DNA of 64,000 nucleotides from Citrus sinensis (Eukaryota; Streptophyta; Magnoliopsida; Sapindales; Rutaceae). Position numbers and translations under genes: made by a program. Positions 55,755 through 64,000 of the stretch are shown piece by piece. Location of the stretch: positions 50,571,501 to 50,635,500 of the forward strand of contig NC_068558.1 of NCBI RefSeq assembly GCF_022201045.2, written 5' to 3'. A model generated the notes under the pieces. That model was not told where the DNA came from, searched no databases, and saw only the letters and a list, made by a program, of their open reading frames with translations. Within the stretch, counting starts at the first letter, position 1. Each line of letters begins with the position of its first letter.

Positions 55755-55927
55755 GAGAAATTTTAGAATATCTCTCATATATGCATGATATATCATGATA
55801 CGTGTTATTAAATTTAATATAACCATCATTTACATGATGATTTTTTAAAATAAATACAAACATATCATATTATTATTTACTTATTGTATGACTGATATAA
55901 TACCATTAATGTATTTTAAAATTTCTC
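55755..55927. mobile_element. Best preserved copy of the dispersed MITE-like family (173 bp)
   Basis: Begins gagaaattttagaatat and ends with the inverted form of gagaaattttaaaatac. The internal core is shared with copies near 4.3 and 46.1 kb. A short piece of one end (gagaaattttaaaatacatc) recurs at 56217-56262. Target duplication not resolved. Confidence 0.5.
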
Positions 55928-56515
55928 CTATTGTTGGGGAGAAAAACTTGTGTATAACAATTCTACCAACCTATTAGAGTGGTGTTGTTATAGTGGTGAT
56001 ATCAGTCAATACTATGCATGAAATGTATCTCATAATGAGATGCAAGACTCACTATAGTCCTTATAAAAAATTACTACTCTGCTGAATGGCAAAACACAAT
56101 TAACTAATTCTAAAACCTTACCAAGCTAAAGTAATAAAATCATTGTATACAAGTTTTTCTACTCCTTCAGAGTCACAATGAGAGTTGATTAATGCATCTT
56201 CTGCATTTTTTAATAAGAGAAATTTTAAAATACATCAAAAGTATTATATCAGCCAATAAGAGAGTTTTTTTTTTCTTTTTAAGGAAATATTTTACACTCG
56301 AATCTCGATGGTTGCACAGTGCATGTACTTGCATTCATAGCTGCTTCAGGGTTTGCAAGATTGCAATATGTAACCTGTGAATCGCCCAACTTTGTAGGCT
56401 CCAAAGATACCAGAGCCAAAAATTTGAAATTGGGTAAAGAAAATCCATGCAGTGTTCACAAAACATCTATACATATTAGAATCAAATGTGCAAGCTGCAT
56501 AAAGAATGGCCCGTG

Positions 56516-56629
<114 letters not shown>

Positions 56630-56633
56630 CCAT

Positions 56634-57061
56634 TAGAGGTGGCAAAAATACCCGCCCAGTCCGGACTCGGACCGTACCCGGGTGTTGTGGGCCGGGTACG
56701 GGTATGAAGCCGGGTCGGTCTTGGACACCACTTGATAAACCCGAAACCCGGATTTTATTAAAAAAATATTATAAAATATATATTATTTTAAATATTTATA
56801 TTTATTTGACTCATTTATTATACATATATAAAGTTTTAAACACTTAAAGTTTATATTTTCATGTCAAATTTTATTAAAATAAATTTAAAACTTATAAAAT
56901 TACCAAAAAATAAAAAAATATATACACATATAATATTAAAAAACATAAAATTTGGATACCCGAATTAAAACCCGGCCTGAACCCGGACCCAGACCGGTTG
57001 CATCCGGACAAAATCCAATCATTGCAATACCCGGACCCGGCCCGAGATTTTGCCATCCCTA
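56634..57061. mobile_element. Non-autonomous hAT-type element (428 bp)
   Basis: Starts tagaggtggcaaaaat and ends with the inverted form of tagggatggcaaaatc. It is flanked by the identical 8-bp duplication gttcccat (56626-56633 and 57062-57069). Subterminal cccgg-rich blocks (acccggacccggcccg) surround an AT-rich core without a transposase frame. Confidence 0.88.
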
Positions 57062-58652
57062 GTTCCCATATGATATATAGGAAACTTCAAAGTTCTAATT
57101 AGCAGCTGGTATCGAAAAAGTCTATGATTTGAAGTCCAGAAGCTTGCTTTTTAAGCCACACGTTGAGACAGACCCACTTTTAATAAAGTCCCGCAAACAC
57201 TTTGTTGAGACTTCGCACATTTGCTTCCATACGAATGGTTTGCTTTTTAACTTTTTAGATCGATCGATGATAATCATATCCTTGATTATATATGTACTAA
57301 TTAACAAGCAGTCAAGCACAATTAAGAACCCAAAAATTAAAAAAAATGAAAAAAAGAAAAAGAAAGTTGCTTAACGATTACTTTGTTTTATCCTTATTGA
57401 TAGCAATTGCTAGCGATGGAGTTTAATATTCTAACTTAACTCTCAAAGCACGAAAGTGAAATTAAATATCTATGAGATCATTACGAACGTAGATGTCCGA
57501 TTAGGATCATTCAAATTCAATCATTGATAATATAATTATTTTACTCAATGGGAGAAGTACAAGCCTCCTATACGTACCCCATTAATTAACCGTGATTTGG
57601 ACTAATTGCATCATGCAGTCATGCACTCTCGTGGTGACCACTGACCACGTTTACGAAGAAAAATCCAATGTCTGTCCTTTGTGTTGTTTTGTTCTTCCTT
57701 CACTGGAAAGCGACCTCCCTTCACTGGCCGCATTCCTTTCGTATGCAATGGTAATTGATCGGAATAGATTTCTCTCCTCGTATGATCTCTATTGAATTTT
57801 TAAAGATCTCTGTCTTTTAATAGTAATGTATGAATATTTTAATCCTAATTAATTAAATAATTGTTTACTTGTTCCTTAAAAAATTAACTATTACATTTTG
57901 TATGTACAGTTATAATTTTTAATCAAAAATAAGATTTGAGTGAGTTTTCATTGCTAATTGACTGCTTGAACTATCTTACTCTTACTTTGAATGATATCAT
58001 CAAAAACATGTATATCTTATAATTTTGCAAAATGAAGAATTTTCTATGTCAAGTTATTGTTGTGAACATTTTTTGTGATCAGAGGTAGCATTAAAACATC
58101 ATGTCATATATGTACACATTATGTCAAAATTTGACAAATGAATTGAAATTTACTAGAATAATCGAAGTAAAACCTTATCAACTAGTTGTATTATCTTTAG
58201 CACAAAGAAAAGTTAATTGAAAGCTGTTATCAAATTTTTGCAGATATAATGTGGTACAAGCGGCGTGGTCTTGGCTTCAACTTTGATGTTACTAACCCGA
58301 GTGCCTCTGGTTCACAGAAAGGCTCTCTAGGCATTAGCTCACCTTCATATAATTTCTTTCGTTATTTTTCTTTTGTTGGTTATTTATTTTTTTAGCATGG
58401 AGGTTTTGGTTTATATCCTCCTTCAAATATTTTATTTTTATTTTAATCTATAGATGGGGTAGTCTCACCTAAGCCCCACCCTATGGTGGTTTACAATTTA
58501 AAAGTGAAAAAAAAAATCACGTTGTCAAGGCTCTATTGGCCCAAAACGGAATGTACCGGATTTTTAGCACGTACAACCATCAAACCAGAGACCAAAGCAA
58601 GGCTCGACAAAACAGAAAGTATCATGGTACGTCGTCCTTCCCTGAAATGGAA

Positions 58653-58684
58653 CTTTCATGCTAGAACAACAACTAGCATGAAAG
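58653..58684. repeat. Perfect 12-bp stem-loop
   Basis: ctttcatgctag, an 8-base loop aacaacaa, and the exact reverse complement. It is in intergenic DNA with no run of Ts or gene nearby to suggest a function. Confidence 0.6.
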
Positions 58685-59315
58685 TCGATTTATTACGACA
58701 TTATATATAGCTCATTAATTGAGTCATATAGCATCAAATTAGCATATACTATTCCAATGACTACAAATCTACAATTAGAGGTTCCTTCGGGCCCCTTTTC
58801 TAGCTGATTGCTGAAGGAAAGAAACTAAGGGGCTAATGCATAAATTTTGTAGACTTTTTGAATGATTAAGCACTATAAATGTTGCAATATCTTATTGCTG
58901 GAAGTCTCGAATCAGGATGACGTGAAGACATTCGAAAGCATTGATTCCTGCTTTAATTTGGATGCATGCTTTGATCAGTGTATTAAATTTCACCGTAAAC
59001 TTCGATTTTGGCCTGGACTTCCCCCCTCCAAACCACAGAGAGATAATGGATGCCTGCTATCGTTATAGTTTCTTTTTTAACAACAGTATATCATTGAACA
59101 CATATGCCTTATATATGATCATATTATTTGAAATTGAAGTGTCATAATTAAGTTTCCCACTGTACACACTTTAGAGATCACCAACTTATCGATGGTCATC
59201 ATCACTGCAAAGTAAATAAAAACAGAAACAACTTCAAAACTAAAGGCTAGCAACAGCTAGTATAACTTCTCATGCACCCTTGAAATTAAAGAAGCTTCAT
59301 AATCAAAATAGCATC

Positions 59316-60203
59316 CTATATATGATCAAATTCAGTTCTACATTGTGGGGACCCACTAAACGTTGGAGGAACAACAACAGAGGAAGAAACCTTGAACCTC
59401 TTACTCCTCGACCTCGAAGCCTCAATCTCACTAGTGCAAGCACCAATATTCTCCGGGCTATCAATCCACCCCATGGTTGGATCGACAACAACTTCCCCGA
59501 TATCCGAATCCAGCCCGTCGGAGTCCAGCCCATGTTGCCGGAACCCACCCCACTCAGTGCTGCTACCATCAGACACAGTACTAGAGCTTTCCCAAGATGA
59601 TGGGTCATGCATATGGTCAGCTGCTTGAGGTACGATGATGCTTGGTTGCACAACTTTTTCAATGTTCTTCAAATCCACAGGGGTTTGGTATTGGTAGCTC
59701 CTAAAGTGGAAGATACTAGCAAAAGTGAAATGATCACTCACTCTACTCTTTGTGGACTTCTTGTTATTTTCCGAAGTCCTAGCCATGATGCTTTGTAGGT
59801 TCTTGCTCAACTTGGCCTTCAATGAAGAGAAGCTAAGGCCGTTGCGCCCATCGGATTGAGCCACAAACCTTCCATTAACACAGGGAGAGGAATTACCCGA
59901 ATCCGAATGATTTAGGGGATTATTATTATTGTTAACTGCCGATGATGCAAAGTTTGTTCGAGCATTTTCCCCACGTAGGGCACGAGCAGCTTCGTCATAG
60001 GCTCTTGCAGCTTCTTCAGGGGTATCATATGTGCCAAGCCATAACCTCACACGTTGTGATGAGTCCTTGATTTCAGCCACCCATCTACCTGACGGCCTTT
60101 GCCGGACTCCAACGAACCTACGAGCCGCCGGTTTGGTTGTTGCTTGACCGCCTTTAGAATTGGTGGTTGTGGGGTTCTTTGATGTTTCAGATCCAGCTGC
60201 CAT
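59316..60203 (-). CDS. AP2/ERF transcription factor (ERF subfamily, intronless)
   Basis: One exon, 295 residues, starting at the first ATG in frame (60203, [11 protein letters not shown]). A single AP2 domain lies at about residues 28-85 ([48 protein letters not shown]). It has alanine and aspartate at the two positions that mark ERF rather than DREB binding. The start [17 protein letters not shown] resembles the RAP2.11/ERN-like branch. The rest is Ser/Asn-rich, with an acidic stretch ([18 protein letters not shown]) that may activate transcription. Which ERF ortholog it is cannot be told from this alone. Confidence 0.92.
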   Translation of the reverse strand: MAAGSETSKNPTTTNSKGGQATTKPAARRFVGVRQRPSGRWVAEIKDSSQRVRLWLGTYDTPEEAARAYDEAARALRGENARTNFASSAVNNNNNPLNHSDSGNSSPCVNGRFVAQSDGRNGLSFSSLKAKLSKNLQSIMARTSENNKKSTKSRVSDHFTFASIFHFRSYQYQTPVDLKNIEKVVQPSIIVPQAADHMHDPSSWESSSTVSDGSSTEWGGFRQHGLDSDGLDSDIGEVVVDPTMGWIDSPENIGACTSEIEASRSRSKRFKVSSSVVVPPTFSGSPQCRTEFDHI

Positions 60204-60340
60204 TAGCACCTAAATTTAATTATATTTAAAGATTCAAGTGTATTTGGATGTGATATTATTTAGGGTTTAATTTTCCGATGAGTTTTGTGAAAAGAGGGAG
60301 AAAAATGTTTTATGAGGCATAGACAGTACTAGGCTGCTGC

Positions 60341-60348
60341 TATTTATA
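60341..60348 (-). promoter_or_regulatory. TATA box of the ERF gene
   Basis: On the minus strand the sequence reads CTTATAAATAGC, a strong TATA match, 138 bp upstream of the ATG. It predicts a leader of about 110 nt. Confidence 0.65.
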
Positions 60349-63300
60349 AGAACATTGTAAAATTTTTGGTATATTAAACTATTTTATATGCATAGAGTAC
60401 ATTAGATTTCAATTAATTCATATTTGAGCTGGGTAAAACTATAAGGGCGGTAAAGTTTTTTCAACAAATATTTAACCTAGTTACATTCTTAAGGCTCAAA
60501 CTGAGGATCTTAATTAAGTTAAAACAGTTCAATGCCAACTGATCTATACGCTTGTTGATTAGAACTAATCATGAGATCAGTACGTACCGCGACTAACTGT
60601 GTACAATACCTCCCATCATACCAACATGACTTGCTTATCCTTTTCGTGCTAAATTTTTTAATGTCCCTCTAATCGACGTTTGCACGATCAAACTAATTAA
60701 ATTGCTTCCACTGACTTGGCCCCACATCCATACACTCGGCTTATAATAAAACTCCGCCATGCAATTCCCACTTCAACATAAATTCCAAACCCTATTATTT
60801 TATTAATTATAACATTCTCAAGTAGAAACCAACTCCAATAATGAAGCTTAATCGTGAATAACTGGTAATAGAAAAATGCCACTCAAGAAGACTTGTTCCC
60901 TTTTGCAAATATTAATTTCTCAAATTAATATAATTTTTTTTTTATAAAAAAAAGTGTCAATTGGATACATGCACTAAAGTAATTACCCACTTGCTAGTTA
61001 TTGCTAATTATTGCTAATTCCTTAATTAATTTTTTTTTTAAAAAAAAAATAAGTCCACAACAGTACGTATCTCCATCTCCAACCCGTATCTTTCTTTAAT
61101 TTGAGAATTAAGAGCCGTGGCTTGATCATCAAAAACGTACGTAATCAGGCAAAATTACAGGGACAAGGCGACAGAAGAAAGGCGGTCCGGTTTTGTCAGC
61201 TTGTAAATGATGAAACGGATTTGGGACGTTGGATCCGAATTTTAAAAATCCGGCGCGAACAATTAATTTAATTAAGGGTGACGTGTAACTTACCGTTGGA
61301 ATTTAGCACTTGTTGATGGAATGACTGGTGGGCCCCGTAAACCCGTATTTTGTCTTTTAATTTGTTTTGCTCGCTACTTGCTACTTTACTCACCAAATTG
61401 CCCATTATTCTGAACATATTTATAGCTTTATTTGTGGAACATTAATTTGTTGTAGCATAAGGTGAGCGGGTAATTATGGATCAAAATTTTGTCTCCACGT
61501 TTATTCGTGGCCCTTGGATTAGGACTATAGTCACGTAATGTGGCCTTAGATTCCCATTTCTTTCATTCCCTTGTTGGTGGAAATGAGAGTTTTGTTTAGT
61601 AATGGGTGGATTTTGTGTCTACGACATGCGCGGAATGACACGTTGTACGTGCCACAAAATTTAGTTGGCCAATCACTTTGCTTTACAACCAAATAGTGAC
61701 AATTGCCGCATTTTTGCATCAAAATTTTTAAGTTCGTGATCACCCAAAGAATCCAATGCATTAATTCAATGTGTTCTATTGTATAATTCTAATACATAAT
61801 TTTGTATAAACCAAATTTACGTAGAATGAAGCAACATGTTTCCCTATACGTTAGCTCGATTATTTTTGTCACGTAATCGACGTTTGCTAGCAAAATTTGA
61901 TTTTCCATGTTTCGATGATTACTATAAATTGAGAGTTGAATTAATCTTCTTCTATTCACTGACTGCTCAGAGCATTTGAGAATAAAAATATATATTTTTC
62001 ACAAATAATAGAATCTTATTTATCCCGTTGTTGGTTGGCTTTTCTACTCTTTCGTTATTTCCCGTTTTCCCATCGGCTAATCATAAGAAACATAAACGCA
62101 TACTCCAAATTTTTTTTGGAAAGGGTTCGATAATTTCATGCCGTTGTGAAAATTTTATCCAGTAAATTATGGACATTTAGTCGTTCAGTTGGACCAAAGA
62201 AATGATTTCTTTCTTTCTTTCTTTTTTTGTTGGGGGGAAGAAATTTTGTATACAATTTAGAGAAATTTTGAGCTGTGGATTTAGTTGAATTATTCCACCT
62301 GAAGCTAGTAGCTGGTAGTACAGGAGGGGGCATAGGCTCATTCGGTGAGAGCAATGATAAGCATTATTTGAAGCAAAATCCAAGACCTGTAATTCGAGGA
62401 GCGTATGCTTCGTCGCCGGGACTATCTTTTTTCTAATCTTATTGGGCATGAATTTTAATATATATAAATAAAAATCTTGGGTAGTTTGAACAGTGTAGTC
62501 CACAACTTATTCATAAAATTTAACAAAACTTAACATTGAAACTCGTCATATTTTGGTGGAGGTGATAGATTGATGAAGAGTAAGATATACTATAGTGGTG
62601 GTGGTAATGGGACAACTAGGATGCTCTTCTGATCTGAACTCTCTTGATTTTTTACGGATCTTACGCCACCTATATTTTAGTGCTAGTTTATGATTAGGAT
62701 TTAACAACATTTACTTTTAATTTATCAACCACCAATCATATTAATGAAATTTGCTAAAAAAAAGATCAGATTAGGAAAGGATCCTGACTCGTAATGATGA
62801 TGATGTGCTTGTTGTTCATGAAGATAGACGGAGATGGTGAGAGAATAAAAATAAAAATAAAATTATTTTTAATAAAGGTAATTCTAAAAAATAATGAGAT
62901 AAATTAAAAAGTGAGAGTTCTGGAGACAATTTAAGGGGTTGAAATAACATTACTTAGTAAAAAATTGAGACTCACGATGGATTTGAAACAATTATGGATC
63001 TTTAATTTTGGGATAGATCCAACCCATATGTATTAATATATGCTCCATTGCACTAAGTTGAGCTTCAAGAACATAAATAGATAATATGGATTTTACTTTG
63101 AAGAGATCAAACTCACTAAATAGTTTTATGCAACTACATTATGTGGTTTCGACTCGAGGCCGCTTGATAGGTCATTAGGTCCATGTAGATTGAAAATTTT
63201 ATCTTAAATGATGTGTCATTTATCAAGTGATTGATAGTTTTTAATGAGTTTCGAGCGAATTAATTACATTATCTTACCATTCACTTGATAAATATCACAT

Positions 63301-63550
63301 AATTTAAGATAGCACACTGCTCAGTCGATCAAAGTCCCCATTGACAGCATCAATTTGGTTACAACAAATTGAGAACAATTGCAATCAGTTGGACCACTAC
63401 AAAGAACTGTAGTTCTACGTACAAAACGGTCTATACAAGAAACTTGGACACGGCCAATAAATGCTCAAAGAAGTAAGAGTTTACATTGCCACAAGTAGTT
63501 AGAGCCGTGCCAATCTGCTTGCTTTGTATCTGATTCTCCAAAGTATGTAG
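60349..63550. other. Intergenic region upstream of the ERF gene
   Basis: AT-rich upstream DNA of the ERF gene, then sequence up to the RING-H2 gene's 3' end. T/A-rich runs near 60930 and 61030 could form hairpins. Open frames are short and featureless. No gene or well-defined mobile element recognised. Confidence 0.55.
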
Positions 63551-63863
63551 CTAATTTCCAGGAACAGAGTGAAGGTGCCCTTGATTGTTGCCGTTCACCT
63601 CTGGATGCCCAAGATGAGTTAGCAGCCACTGTCTAGAGTGGTTAATTGAAGTCTCAGGACTATCTACAGCTTGGGCCATGCTAAATGTAGCTTCCCTCGC
63701 ATGCTTTCTTCCAAGAGGGTCTTGTAATGGTAACCGACAAACGGGGCAGGTGGTTTTTTTCCTTAGCCAAATATCAATGCAAGCGAGATGAAAGCTGTGT
63801 CCGCACTGGGGCATTATTCTCAGCACTTCTTTATCTTGGTACTCCCCCAAACATATTGAGCAT
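63551..63863 (-). CDS. ATL-type RING-H2 E3 ligase, last exon only (gene continues past the window)
   Basis: The terminal exon begins after a ctgcag acceptor at 63864 and runs to the TAG at 63551. It encodes a RING-H2 finger with the ATL spacing (C-x2-C-x15-C-x-H-x2-H-x2-C-x10-C-x2-C): CSICLGEYQ, MPQCGHSFHLACIDIWL and CPVCRLPL, with the Pro two residues before the third cysteine that marks ATLs. A tail ending HLHSVPGN follows. Upstream exons, expected to hold a membrane segment, lie outside. Role: ubiquitin transfer from E2, usually at membranes. A methionine start inside this exon is not real because its codon is TTG. Confidence 0.88.
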
Positions 63864-64000
63864 CTGCAGGACCCAAAATAGCACGTCTCAATCTAAACTT
63901 AAAAAAGGGAAAAAAAAAGTTATTTGGTTAGGGTATCACTCGCTCATCTTTCCCACAAAACACAACAAACATACAGAGACATTTTTATTTGACACAACAC

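Noticed and set aside
58250-58330. Short coding-like stretch (MWYKRRGLGFNFDV)
   Set aside because: Only about 25 codons before a stop, no partner exons and no family match.
59316-60209. ERF protein start two codons upstream (Met-Leu-Met)
   Set aside because: The upstream codon is GTG, not ATG; the first ATG at 60203 is the start.

Overview
This is nuclear DNA from a eudicot flowering plant. The AT-rich intergenic DNA, intron-split genes with GT-AG boundaries, long microsatellites and many small non-autonomous transposons all fit. The best protein matches are to plant-only families. A woody rosid such as Citrus or a relative is my best guess, but that is inference. All gene models below were joined by hand from reading frames and splice sites. 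Every complete multi-exon gene with an intact frame keeps its frame across all junctions.

Layout, left to right: an HD-ZIP IV homeobox gene of the ANL2/HDG1 type runs off the left edge (minus). About 8 kb of repeat-rich DNA follows. Next come a QUA3-like pectin methyltransferase gene (minus), COP9 signalosome subunit 1 (minus) and a UBX-domain gene of the PUX9 type (plus). A nuclear copy of plastid ycf1 sequence and a PMT15-like methyltransferase gene (minus) follow. Then come a PP2-A13-like F-box gene with a one-base frameshift in exon 1 (plus), a second F-box gene resembling Arabidopsis At4g00755 (plus), a PEX11 peroxisome-division gene (minus) and an intronless ARM-repeat gene (minus). After about 9 kb of repeats come an intronless AP2/ERF gene (minus) and the last exon of an ATL-type RING-H2 gene (minus, cut by the right edge).

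The gene content matches two Arabidopsis segments interleaved: At4g00730-At4g00755 (ANL2, QUA3, PMT15, UBX, F-box) and At3g61060-At3g61150 (PP2-A13, PEX11E, CSN1, HDG1). This suggests the window keeps an ancestral order that Arabidopsis split between duplicated blocks. Several genes concern pectin and Golgi chemistry (QUA3, PMT15) or ubiquitin and protein turnover (CSN1, PUX9, two F-box proteins, RING-H2). I see no operon-like link beyond shared ancestry.

The intergenic DNA holds several well-delimited small DNA transposons: two hAT-type elements with perfect 8-bp target duplications, a Mutator-like foldback with a 10-bp duplication, and Tourist-like elements flanked by TAA. There is also a local tandem duplication of half a hAT element plus its flank, a strong roughly 110-nt foldback, and a tandem copy of an exon end with its splice donor inside PEX11. 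I found no rRNA, tRNA, CRISPR or operon-type features, and no clearly novel multi-gene system.
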